64,000 nt of DNA from Paraburkholderia oxyphila NBRC 105797 (lineage in GTDB: Bacteria > Pseudomonadota > Gammaproteobacteria > Burkholderiales > Burkholderiaceae), in contig NZ_BAYD01000022.1 of assembly GCF_000685075.1 (NCBI RefSeq), positions 57,579 to 121,578 of the forward strand. The letters are read 5' to 3'. A program made the position numbers and the translations under genes. Of this stretch, positions 53,009-62,680 are shown piece by piece. The notes under the pieces are model-generated. The model was not told where the DNA came from, did not search any database, and saw only the letters and a list, made by a program, of their open reading frames with translations. Numbering within the stretch: position 1 is the stretch's first letter; each line of letters begins with the position of its first letter.

Positions 53009-53141
53009 CGCAGCGCGGCTGGCTTGTCATCACCGTGTTGCCGCACTGGCTTCTTCGACGCCGCAGCGGAAGAAGTCTCGGAGGAACCTCTCGCGAGGCA
53101 CGAGGCGACTATAGCACGACTTCTGATGCCCCACGCTTGTG

Positions 53142-53594
53142 CTAAGTCAACGACTCTTCTCGTTGAGGGGCTGGCAAGTCCTCAAGACCGAGCGCATACC
53201 GAACTCCTCGCTGAATCGCGAGATAGTCGTCCGGAGAAATGGACAAGGTTGAATGGTAGACCGCACGCCCACCTCGTCGAGACCGGGTTCTGTAAAAGTT
53301 CACTCTGGCGAGGGATACCGTGTACACCATATCGCACTTCGCCCAGACTTCCAGCAATGGGCTTTCGTCCGGATGCGGATTGCGGTTCAACCTGTGATGG
53401 CAGGCCAGTAACTTCTCTGGCCGCGTGGTCGAGAGGGGCACGACGGTCAGCAGTCTGTCACTCGTCCTGCTCTTTGCGAGCACGACAACCGACCTGACTT
53501 TCACCATTTCGGGTTGGACAAAGCCGGTGTAGTCGCAGGTAACGACAGCACGGTGTCTGGGCAGGAATTTCAGACCAACGGCGTTCTCTTTCAT
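53142..53594 (-). CDS. PemK/MazF-like toxin, apparently orphan
   Basis: A 150-residue protein of the MazF/PemK endoribonuclease fold. The N-terminal block RAVVTCDYTGFVQPEMVKVRS, then VVPLSTTRPEKL and a central WAKCDMVYTVSLARV match PemK-like proteins found in proteobacterial genomes and prophages. No antitoxin gene is recognisable upstream or downstream. The surrounding 600 bases are clearly less GC-rich than the flanks, suggesting acquisition. The ribosome site (GGGA) is weak. Confidence 0.75.
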   Translation of the reverse strand: MKENAVGLKFLPRHRAVVTCDYTGFVQPEMVKVRSVVVLAKSRTSDRLLTVVPLSTTRPEKLLACHHRLNRNPHPDESPLLEVWAKCDMVYTVSLARVNFYRTRSRRGGRAVYHSTLSISPDDYLAIQRGVRYALGLEDLPAPQREESLT

Positions 53595-53692
53595 AGTTTC
53601 CCGTGTGGTTGCTCAAGCCGGAGGACTCATGCCCCATACCGCGCACAGCGATATGGGACTCGCAATCATTTGGAAATACTAACGGAGAACAA

Positions 53693-53712
53693 CCCCATCT
53701 CGAAAAATGGGG
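53693..53712. promoter_or_regulatory. inverted repeat upstream of the PemK-like gene
   Basis: CCCCAT, eight bases, ATGGGG, about 100 bases before the PemK-like ATG. It could be an operator or a small hairpin; nothing decides between them. Confidence 0.3.
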
Positions 53713-53766
53713 ATGCAACACTCCAGCGTTAGCTCAGAGCCATGCCGTGTCGCGCAATGATCGATG

Positions 53767-53788
53767 TGGCGCGCCGGGAGGCGCGCCA
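53767..53788 (-). terminator. 9-bp hairpin after rhlE
   Basis: TGGCGCGCC, loop GGGA, GGCGCGCCA, 23 bases past the helicase stop on the minus strand. No T-tract. Confidence 0.55.
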
Positions 53789-53810
53789 TCACCCAGCGCG
53801 TTGACTGACC

Positions 53811-55301
53811 TCAGGACGACGAAGACGACGTCGGCTTGTTGCGCCACGACGAGCCCAGGCCACCGAGCAGCGCGGCAAGCGGCTGCTTCTGCTTTTGCGG
53901 CGTGGCGGCCGCCGGCGCGGGCATGTCGTCGGCCTTGCTGCGCGCGCTCGGCGACGGCTCGTAGGGCTTCAGGAAAAAGTCGTCGACGGGCTGCGCCGAA
54001 CGGTGATGATGCGGCCGCTCGTACGCACCGGCACGGCGGTGGCCGATGCGCTCGCCGCGACCTTCGTGGCTGTCACGCCCATCGCGCCCATCACGTTCCC
54101 GGCGGCGGCTGCCGCCTTCGTGGTGCGCGACCGGCACGTCGACCACGAGGTGCTCGACGGTCAGCGGACGCTTGATGAGCTTTTCGATATCGGCGAGCTG
54201 CTTCTTCTCGTTCGGGCTGCACAGCGAAAGCGCATCGCCCGAGGCCCCTGCGCGGCCCGTGCGACCGATGCGGTGCACGTAGTCTTCAGCGTTGAACGGC
54301 AGGTCGAAGTTGATCACGGCCGGCAGCTCGACGATGTCGAGGCCGCGCGCGGCCACGTCGGTGGCCACCAGGGCCTCGATCTCGCCGCGCTTGAACGCGT
54401 CGAGCGCCTGCATGCGCTCGCTCTGCGAGCGGTCGCCGTGAATCGCGGCGGCCACGATGCCCTGCTTCTCGATCTGGCGCGCGAGACGGCTCGCGCCGAT
54501 CTTGCTGTTGCAGAACACGATCACCTGCTTCAAGCCGCGGTCACGGATCAGTTGCACGACCGCGCCCGTCTTGTCGCCCTCGTGGACTTCGTAGACGATC
54601 TGGGTGACGTTGGTGGCCGTGGAGTTGCTGCGCGCCACTTCAATGGTCTGCGGGTTGCGCAGGTAGGTTGCGGCGAGCTTCTTGATTTCGGGCGAGAACG
54701 TGGCCGAGAACAACAGCGTCTGGCGCTCCTTCGGCAGCAGGTTCAGGATGCGCTGGAGGTCCGGCAGGAAGCCCATGTCGAGCATGCGGTCGGCTTCGTC
54801 GAGCACCAGCATCTGCACCTGGCCGAGTTGCGTGGTCTTCTGCTGCACGTGGTCGAGCAGGCGGCCCGGCGTCGCGATCAGGATTTCCACGCCGCGGCGC
54901 AGTTCGTCCGATTGCGGGTTCATGTCGACGCCACCGAACACCACCGCGCTGCGCAGCGGCGTGTGCACCCCGTAGGAGCGCACGTTGTTGGCCACCTGAT
55001 CCGCCAGCTCGCGCGTGGGCGTGAGGATCAGCGCGCGCACCGGATGACGGGCGGGCGAAGCGCTCGTGCTCGCCAGCGGCAAGAGGCGTTGCAGGATCGG
55101 CAGCGAAAAGCTCGCCGTCTTGCCTGTGCCGGTCTGCGCGGCGCCCATCACGTCGCGGCCCGTGAGGACCACGGGAATGGCCTGCGCCTGAATGGGCGTG
55201 GGCGTCGTGTAGCCCTGCTCCTTGATCGCCTTGAGGATCTCGGGCGCGAGGCCGAACTGATCGAAGGTCTCGGTGCTGGGCTTGACGGCTGTGTCGGACA
55301 T
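53811..55301 (-). CDS. rhlE: DEAD-box ATP-dependent RNA helicase (RhlE type)
   Basis: A 496-residue RNA helicase. Q motif FDQFGLAPEILKAIKEQGY, motif I AAQTGTGKT, Ia PTRELADQV, II DEAD in LVLDEADRMLDMGF, III FSATF, and VI HRIGRTGRAG are all present. The C-terminal 115 residues are an Arg/Asp/Gly/His-rich disordered tail ending in a Ser run, as in RhlE. ATG 55301 gives MSDTAVKPSTETFDQFG. A long structured leader of about 370 bases is likely (see 55302-55812). Confidence 0.93.
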   Translation of the reverse strand: MSDTAVKPSTETFDQFGLAPEILKAIKEQGYTTPTPIQAQAIPVVLTGRDVMGAAQTGTGKTASFSLPILQRLLPLASTSASPARHPVRALILTPTRELADQVANNVRSYGVHTPLRSAVVFGGVDMNPQSDELRRGVEILIATPGRLLDHVQQKTTQLGQVQMLVLDEADRMLDMGFLPDLQRILNLLPKERQTLLFSATFSPEIKKLAATYLRNPQTIEVARSNSTATNVTQIVYEVHEGDKTGAVVQLIRDRGLKQVIVFCNSKIGASRLARQIEKQGIVAAAIHGDRSQSERMQALDAFKRGEIEALVATDVAARGLDIVELPAVINFDLPFNAEDYVHRIGRTGRAGASGDALSLCSPNEKKQLADIEKLIKRPLTVEHLVVDVPVAHHEGGSRRRERDGRDGRDSHEGRGERIGHRRAGAYERPHHHRSAQPVDDFFLKPYEPSPSARSKADDMPAPAAATPQKQKQPLAALLGGLGSSWRNKPTSSSSS

Positions 55302-55812
55302 GGTGGCTTTCGCTATAAAGGCGCTATGCGCGTGAGGCGCGGCGCGCCTCTGAGTAATCACTGCGGGTGCTGCCGGCTTGCAGCGTAACGTGCTCGCAAA
55401 CCTGGCAAACGCTTTCGGGAGCCGCGCGGCCGCTGCGGCTTGGTGCCCGGACTGCCGGCCGCGGCAGCCGTCCGGCGGACGGCTCGCGGAAGATGCCCGG
55501 CATTTTCGCGGGAACGCCCTCCATCAGAGGTGCGCAGGGAGCGCTGGCTGGACGGCCGCGCTCGACCCGCTCGTTCCCTTATTTCCAGCCGGTGCGCCGC
55601 GGTGCACCTTGGTGCGCCTGGGCCCGGCCGCTTCAAGAACCCGCCACGAGGGCGGGCGCAATTCGGCGAAAGGCCGGTATTGTAGCACCTTGGCATAAAT
55701 CCCTATGGCCGCGCGGACCGGCTTCTGCCACCGGGAGCGGCGCTCAAGGCGAATCACATCCGGCCCTTTGCGCCCAACCTTCATCCGCTTGCTACCCACG
55801 CGCCGCCCGGGC
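55302..55812. other. long leader / intergenic region upstream of rhlE
   Basis: 511 bases without a gene. On the minus strand an extended -10 promoter at 55679-55687 would place the start near 55672, leaving about 370 bases of untranslated leader with several GC-rich inverted segments (for example GGTGCGCCGCGGTGCACC near 55590). Long autoregulatory leaders are known in other DEAD-box helicase genes. Confidence 0.5.
55679..55687 (-). promoter_or_regulatory. extended -10 promoter candidate for rhlE
   Basis: On the minus strand TGCTACAAT: extended TG-N element followed by TACAAT (five of six). No good -35 at 17 bases, which is usual for extended -10 promoters. Confidence 0.45.
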
Positions 55813-57249
55813 TCACCACGTCTCGCGCATCACCATGAGCCGCAGCTCGGTCATGTCCTCGATCGCGTAACGCACGCCTTCGCGCCCGAGGCCCGAGTCC
55901 TTCACACCGCCATACGGCATGTTATCGACGCGAAATGACGGAATATCGTTGATCACGACGCCGCCCACCTCGAGCCCGTCCCAGGCGCGGTGCGCGTTCG
56001 CGAGCGAATCGGTGAAGACGCCCGCCTGCAGGCCGAAATCGCTGTCGTTGACGACGGTGAGCGCCTCGCCGAAGTCGTCGAAGCGTTCGAGGATCGCCAC
56101 CGGCCCGAACGCCTCGCGCCGGTAAAGGTCGGTGTCGCGGCCCACGTCTTCGAGCAGCGTGGCCTCGAACATCGCCCCATCGACCTGGCCGCCCGCGACG
56201 ATCTTCGCGCCGGCCAGCACCGCCGCCTCCATCCAGCCCGCCAGCCGTTTCGCCTCGGACTCGGAGATCATCGGCCCGACGAAGGTCTTCTCGTCCTTCG
56301 GATCGCCCATCTTGAGCGACTTCACCTTGGCGATCAGCTTCTCGCGCAGCGCGTCGTAGAGCGACGCGTGCACGAGAATGCGCTGCACGCCGATGCAGCT
56401 CTGCCCCGACTGGTAATACGCACCGAACGCGAGCCGCTCGACGACATAGTCGAGCTTCGCGCCCTGGTCCGCGTCGACCACGGCTGCCGCGTTGCCGCCC
56501 AGCTCCAGCACGACCTTCTTCTTGCCCGCCTTCTTCTTGAGATCCCAGCCCACGGCGGGCGAACCCGTGAACGAGAGCAGCTTGAAGCGCTCGTCGGTGG
56601 TGAAGAGATCGGCGCCGTCACGGTGCGCTGGCAGGATCGAGAATGCGCCCTTGGGCAGGTCCGTTTCCGCCAGCACCTCGCCGATGATGAGCGCGCCCAC
56701 CGGCGTGCGGCTCGCGGGCTTCAACACAAACGGCACGCCCACCGCGAGCGCGGGCGCGACCTTGTGCGCGGCCAGATTGAGCGGGAAGTTGAATGGCGAG
56801 ATGAACGAGCACGGCCCGATCGGCACGCGCTTCACGTAGCCGTGATAGCCCTTCGCGCGCGCCGAGATTTCGAGGTTCACGATGTCGCCGTCGATGCGCA
56901 CGCTCTCCTCTGCGGCCACGCGGAACGTGTCGATCAGGCGCGTGACTTCGCCGCGCGAATCGTTGATCGGCTTGCCCGCCTCGATGCACAACGCCATCGC
57001 GAGTTCGTCGAAGCGCTCGCGAAAGCGTGCGACGCAGTGGTCGAGCACGGCCTGGCGCTTGAAGGGCGGGAATGCGCGCATGGCCGGCATGGCTGCTTCG
57101 GCCGCCGCGATCGCCTGATCGATCGCCTTGGCGTCAGCCAGCGCGACGCGCGTGGCGACTTCGCCGCTGTATTTGTCGGTGACTTCGAGATCGGTGTTGG
57201 CAGCGACGGCCTCGTTGGCCAGGTAGTACGGATAAGTCGCTTTGAGCAT
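55813..57249 (-). CDS. aldehyde dehydrogenase family protein
   Basis: An NAD(P)-dependent aldehyde dehydrogenase of 478 residues. Motifs: FNFPLNLAAHKVAPALAVG, VVLELGGNAAAVV with the general-base Glu, and the nucleophile Cys in YYQSGQSCIGVQRI. Its layout resembles the lactaldehyde / non-phosphorylating glyceraldehyde-3-phosphate dehydrogenase branch. GGAG precedes ATG 57249. It follows a TPP-dependent enzyme gene by 89 bases on the same strand; that enzyme could supply its aldehyde substrate by decarboxylating a 2-oxoacid, which is inference. Confidence 0.92.
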   Translation of the reverse strand: MLKATYPYYLANEAVAANTDLEVTDKYSGEVATRVALADAKAIDQAIAAAEAAMPAMRAFPPFKRQAVLDHCVARFRERFDELAMALCIEAGKPINDSRGEVTRLIDTFRVAAEESVRIDGDIVNLEISARAKGYHGYVKRVPIGPCSFISPFNFPLNLAAHKVAPALAVGVPFVLKPASRTPVGALIIGEVLAETDLPKGAFSILPAHRDGADLFTTDERFKLLSFTGSPAVGWDLKKKAGKKKVVLELGGNAAAVVDADQGAKLDYVVERLAFGAYYQSGQSCIGVQRILVHASLYDALREKLIAKVKSLKMGDPKDEKTFVGPMISESEAKRLAGWMEAAVLAGAKIVAGGQVDGAMFEATLLEDVGRDTDLYRREAFGPVAILERFDDFGEALTVVNDSDFGLQAGVFTDSLANAHRAWDGLEVGGVVINDIPSFRVDNMPYGGVKDSGLGREGVRYAIEDMTELRLMVMRETW

Positions 57250-57338
57250 GACGCGTTCTCCGGAAATGCGGGGCGTGCAACAACGCACGCGCCCGTTCAT
57301 TGAACAGCACGGACGCCGCAACGCTTCAACGAAGCCCT

Positions 57339-58985
<1,647 letters not shown>

Positions 58986-59155
58986 CGGCCACCTCGCGGT
59001 TCAGCGGACGCTGTGCAATGCCGTTGCGTATGTCGTGACGTACGAATACGCAATCCGCATGAAGCGTGCGCGACGACCGCCAGATTACGCCGGTGGCGCG
59101 GATCGCGTCGGCAAGCGTGCAATCCGGCCGGAGTCGCGCGTGCGGCGCGCGGCCT

Positions 59156-59614
59156 CTAGCGCATGATCGTGGCGCAACCGGAGACGATCGGCTTGGGGCT
59201 GTCTTCGTTCGTGGCGTCGTAGAGATCGGCGCTGGGGCCCTTGGTCCACCAGGTATAGCGGTCGGCGACATACTTCACGCCGGACGCCGCAATCACGCCG
59301 ACAAAGAGCAGATTGCGGCCCTCGACGGGGACGAGCGCGAAGCTTTGCCCGTTGGTGCCGTTGATATAGGTGACCTTGAAGGTCTTGCCGGCCGCGCAGG
59401 TATAGCGGAATGTGTGGCGCGACTGGGTCTGGATCTCGCGCACGTCGAGCGAGGCGGCCTGCGCGGGCGATACCGTCAGGCTCACCCCGGCAACCGCGCC
59501 GAAAACGGCAAGCGCGAGCGCGCAGGCGCCGAAGCGGCGCGGCAGCGCACGAGCGGCGCCCGGTGCGCTGAAGTGGATGGCAAAGCGGCGCGCGGCGCTG
59601 CGTCGACGAGTCAT
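59156..59614 (-). CDS. MliC family lysozyme inhibitor-like protein
   Basis: A 152-residue exported protein. An Arg-rich N-terminus precedes a hydrophobic stretch (FGACALALAVFGAVAGVSLTV) ending SPAQA, a Sec signal peptide. The mature domain has the MliC pattern FRYTCAAGKTFKVTYING and ends VSGCATIMR, giving the disulfide Cys pair. MliC proteins inhibit C-type lysozyme and aid survival in hosts. There is no lipobox, so it should be periplasmic. ATG 59614 is preceded by GGAGAA. Confidence 0.85.
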   Translation of the reverse strand: MTRRRSAARRFAIHFSAPGAARALPRRFGACALALAVFGAVAGVSLTVSPAQAASLDVREIQTQSRHTFRYTCAAGKTFKVTYINGTNGQSFALVPVEGRNLLFVGVIAASGVKYVADRYTWWTKGPSADLYDATNEDSPKPIVSGCATIMR

Positions 59615-59761
59615 GGCGTGTTCTCCGGCTGTCTTCGTGTTGAGATGGCGTGTTGCGCCGCCGTTGCGTCGATCGCCGCGCCGCACGCGGTCCGGGCGTT
59701 GCGCGGATTGCCGGACGCTACGCGCAGGCGTGCCGCGCGTGCCTCACGTGTGGATCGTGCC

Positions 59762-59950
59762 TCAGGGGTCGATCACATCGGCGCAGGCGTCGGTGGGCGC
59801 GGCGGCCACGTGCCCGACCAGCGGCACGATCTTCAGGCCCGCGGATGCCACGCGGCACGGCGCGGCTGCGAGGCCACAGCCCGAAAGCGCGCAGGCGCAC
59901 AACACCACAAGCAGCGCTCGCGGCCGAAACAACGCAATCGACTTCATCAT
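59762..59950 (-). CDS. small putative lipoprotein (62 residues)
   Basis: MMKSIALFRPRALLVVLCAC, then ALSGC: a signal peptide with lipobox LSGC (Cys 25). The mature peptide is only about 38 residues with three further Cys. GGAAGG stands just before the tandem ATGs at 59950 and 59947. Similar short lipoproteins occur in Burkholderiaceae; no function is known to me. Confidence 0.75.
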   Translation of the reverse strand: MMKSIALFRPRALLVVLCACALSGCGLAAAPCRVASAGLKIVPLVGHVAAAPTDACADVIDP

Positions 59951-60198
59951 TCCCACCTTCCTGCAGTTGCGTGACACGATAACCCGGCAGGCACCGCGGT
60001 GCCTTGCGAATGCGCCGCTGCTAGCGTTCGCCGCGCGCCGGAAAATCGAAAGACCGGGATTATCCGGCGCGAGGCGTGCGGCGCGCATGCGGCAGATGCG
60101 CACCGCAGCTCCCGATCGCAGCCCGCGCGCTGGCTCGTGAGTTCGTTATTGCGCGGCTGCGCGGACATCCGCCCTACGCACCCGCTGTGTGCGAGCGA

Positions 60199-61422
60199 TT
60201 ATTGCGACGCGTCGCCTGGCACAGGACGCACCGCCGCCGCCGCCGTGCGTGCACGCGAGCGCGCCTCCTCGACGTCCACGCCCGTCGCGAGCGCCACCCC
60301 CATGCGGCGCTTCACGAAACTCTCGGGCTTGCCAAAGAGGCGCAGGTCCGCGCCCGGCACGGCCAGCGCCTCGGCCACCCCTTCGAAGGCGATGCCGCGT
60401 GCGTCCATGCCGCCGTAGATCACCGCCGACGCACCCGGACCACGCGCCGTCGTATCGACGGGCAGGCCGAGAATCGCGCGCGCATGCAATTCGAATTCGG
60501 AGAAACGTTGCGACGCGAGCGTGACGAGGCCCGTGTCGTGCGGACGCGGGCTCACTTCCGAGAACCAGACGTCGTCGCCGCGCACGAACAGCTCGACGCC
60601 GAACAGGCCGCGGCCGCCCAGCGCCGCGGTCACCTTGTGCGCGACCTCGCGCGAGCGCTCCAGCGCCTTCGGGCTCATCGGCTGCGGCTGCCACGACTCC
60701 ACATAGTCGCCGCCCACCTGGCGGTGGCCGATCGGATCGCAGAAGTACGTCTCGATGGTGCCGCTCGCCGGATCGGTCGCGCGCACGGTGAGCTGCGTGA
60801 TTTCGTATTCGAAGTCGATGAAGCCCTCCACGATCACGCGGCCATGATTCACGCGCCCGCCCGCGAGCGCGTATTGCCAGGCGCGCTCGACGTCGGCGTC
60901 GCTCTTGAGCACCGACTGCCCCTTGCCCGAAGACGACATCACCGGCTTCACCACGCACGGGTAGCCGACCTTCGCGATGCCGGCCTTCAGCTCGTCGAGC
61001 GAGTCGGCGAACGCATAGGGCGAAGTCGGCAGGCCCAGCTCCTCGGCGGCGAGGCGCCGGATCCCTTCGCGGTTCATGGTGAGCTGCGCGGCGCGCGCGG
61101 TGGGGATCACGACGGCGGCGCCTTCGGCTTCGACGGCAGCCAGCGCATCGGTGGCGATGGCCTCGATCTCGGGCACGACGAGGTGCGGACGCTCGGCGTC
61201 GATGAGCGCGCGCAGCGCCTTGGGATCGGCCATGTCGATGACGTGGGCGCGATGCGCGACCTGATGGCCGGGCGCGTTTTCGTAGCGATCGACGGCGATC
61301 ACTTCGACGCCGAGGCGCTGCAGCGCGATGATCACTTCCTTGCCGAGCTCGCCCGCGCCGAGCAGCATGACACGGATGGCGGAAGCGGAAAGCGGCGTGC
61401 CGATGCGAGTGCCGGTCTGCAT
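60199..61422 (-). CDS. purT: formate-dependent phosphoribosylglycinamide formyltransferase
   Basis: ATP-grasp enzyme making formyl-GAR from formate, ATP and GAR, an alternative to PurN in purine synthesis. 407 residues. VMLLGAGELGKEVIIALQRLG, PEIEAIATDAL, VVKPVMSSSGKGQSV and FSEVSPRPHDTGLVT are diagnostic. ATG 61422 has GGAG upstream and gives MQTGTRIGTPLSASAIRVML. purD lies 30 kb away in the same window but not in the same unit. Confidence 0.95.
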   Translation of the reverse strand: MQTGTRIGTPLSASAIRVMLLGAGELGKEVIIALQRLGVEVIAVDRYENAPGHQVAHRAHVIDMADPKALRALIDAERPHLVVPEIEAIATDALAAVEAEGAAVVIPTARAAQLTMNREGIRRLAAEELGLPTSPYAFADSLDELKAGIAKVGYPCVVKPVMSSSGKGQSVLKSDADVERAWQYALAGGRVNHGRVIVEGFIDFEYEITQLTVRATDPASGTIETYFCDPIGHRQVGGDYVESWQPQPMSPKALERSREVAHKVTAALGGRGLFGVELFVRGDDVWFSEVSPRPHDTGLVTLASQRFSEFELHARAILGLPVDTTARGPGASAVIYGGMDARGIAFEGVAEALAVPGADLRLFGKPESFVKRRMGVALATGVDVEEARSRARTAAAAVRPVPGDASQ

Positions 61423-61710
61423 GATGTCTCCAGGTATGACGGTGAGGCAGCGCGCGATCCTGATTGACGCGCGCTTCGGGCCAGGCGAATGCGAGGGAGC
61501 GCCGATGTTAACACCGCGGGCGTCGGCCCGTGCCGCCTGAATGTGAATTGCCTGTGAAATCCGCATGAAATGCGCGTCGCCCACGCCGGCAACGCTGCGC
61601 GATCGTGTGCGCGAAGCCCGCGTTTGTGACTTTTTGACGAACGTTTGCGCTCGCATGCCGCCCCTTGGTGCGTTACGCTTACGCCTTCGCCAGTTATGAG
61701 GAACGATGCG

Positions 61711-62379
61711 ATGCCCCACCGCTCGAGCACACGCCCCGCCGCACGCCATATTGCGCGCCTGCTCGCCTCACGTGTCTCATGCGCCGCGCCGTTCGCGGCT
61801 GCCGCAGCGGCTGCACTGATGCTTGCCGCCTGCAAGCTGCCGGTTCACCAGGACACGTCCGCGCCGCCACCCGACCCGTTCAATCCGGCGGCAACGCAAT
61901 TGCTCGACAACACCCAGTGGCAGCTCGTCGAATGGAAGCGCGCCGACGGTACGCTGCGCGCGGTACCGGGCGCGAATACCGACAGCGGCGCCGCCAACGG
62001 CGCGACTGCGGGCGCCCCCGAGGCGCGGCCCGTCACGCTCTATCTGTCCACCGCCAGCGGCCAGCGCCGCGCAAGCGGCTTCTCGGGCTGCAATCGCTAC
62101 ATGGGCAGCTACACGCTCAAGGACGGGCTGCTCTCGTTCGGCCGGCTCGCCGGCACGCTGATGGCCTGCGCCGGCTCGGGCGGCGAAATCGAAGGCCCGT
62201 ATCTCGACGCGCTCGCGCATATCCAGCGCACCGGCGTGCAGATGCGCGAGCCGCAGTCGCTGCAGCTCATTCTCGAAAACGGCGACCGCCTGACTTTCAC
62301 GCATCCGGGCCCGTCCGCTGCCGCAGCTGCGCCGGCCGGCGCGTCTGCCACCGCCGCACCGGCGAAGCAGGGCGAGTGA
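61711..62379 (+). CDS. META domain-containing lipoprotein (HslJ-like)
   Basis: A 222-residue putative outer-membrane lipoprotein. The signal peptide ends in lipobox LAAC (MLAAC). After a Pro-rich linker the META domain reads DNTQWQLVEW, FSGCNRYMGSYTLKDG and GTLMACAG. The tail is Ala/Pro-rich. ATG 61711 is preceded by GAGGA; ATG 61696 is an alternative. META/HslJ proteins are linked to heat shock and novobiocin resistance, without a defined mechanism. Confidence 0.85.
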   Translation: MPHRSSTRPAARHIARLLASRVSCAAPFAAAAAAALMLAACKLPVHQDTSAPPPDPFNPAATQLLDNTQWQLVEWKRADGTLRAVPGANTDSGAANGATAGAPEARPVTLYLSTASGQRRASGFSGCNRYMGSYTLKDGLLSFGRLAGTLMACAGSGGEIEGPYLDALAHIQRTGVQMREPQSLQLILENGDRLTFTHPGPSAAAAAPAGASATAAPAKQGE

Positions 62380-62680
62380 GGCGCCGTGCCGTCCGCAGCC
62401 GCGCCCTCGCACGGCGCGGCTCTTTTTTTGGCGTGCGCCGCTGCGCAATGGGCTCACGGCCTGGCGCACCGGGTTGCGGCCCGGGCCACCACGGCTTTGT
62501 TCCCGCACGCTATTCCCGCTCGAGGCCCGCGCGAATGGCTGCCGGGCCTGCTTCACGCCTGACTGGCGCTGCAGCCACCGTCAAGCCGGCTGCAGCGCCG
62601 CGGCAACGCGCTTTGCAGTGCGGTGGGGCCTGGCGGTTACACTCGACACGTTGCACCTCTTTTAATCGTTGATCTCTGGC
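62380..62680. other. intergenic region META - FtsK-like
   Basis: 301 bases: the terminator at its start, then GC-rich sequence with no supported gene or clear promoter. In-frame stop at 62663-62665 limits how far upstream the FtsK-like gene can begin. Confidence 0.6.
62397..62429 (+). terminator. Rho-independent terminator after the META gene
   Basis: AGCCGCGCC, seven-base loop, GGCGCGGCT, C, then seven T. A 9-bp perfect stem 18 bases past the META stop. Confidence 0.93.

Noticed and set aside
53142..53720. Genomic island or prophage remnant around the PemK-like gene
   Set aside because: Composition is suggestive, but there is no integrase, tRNA or direct-repeat attachment site, so only a single acquired gene is supported.
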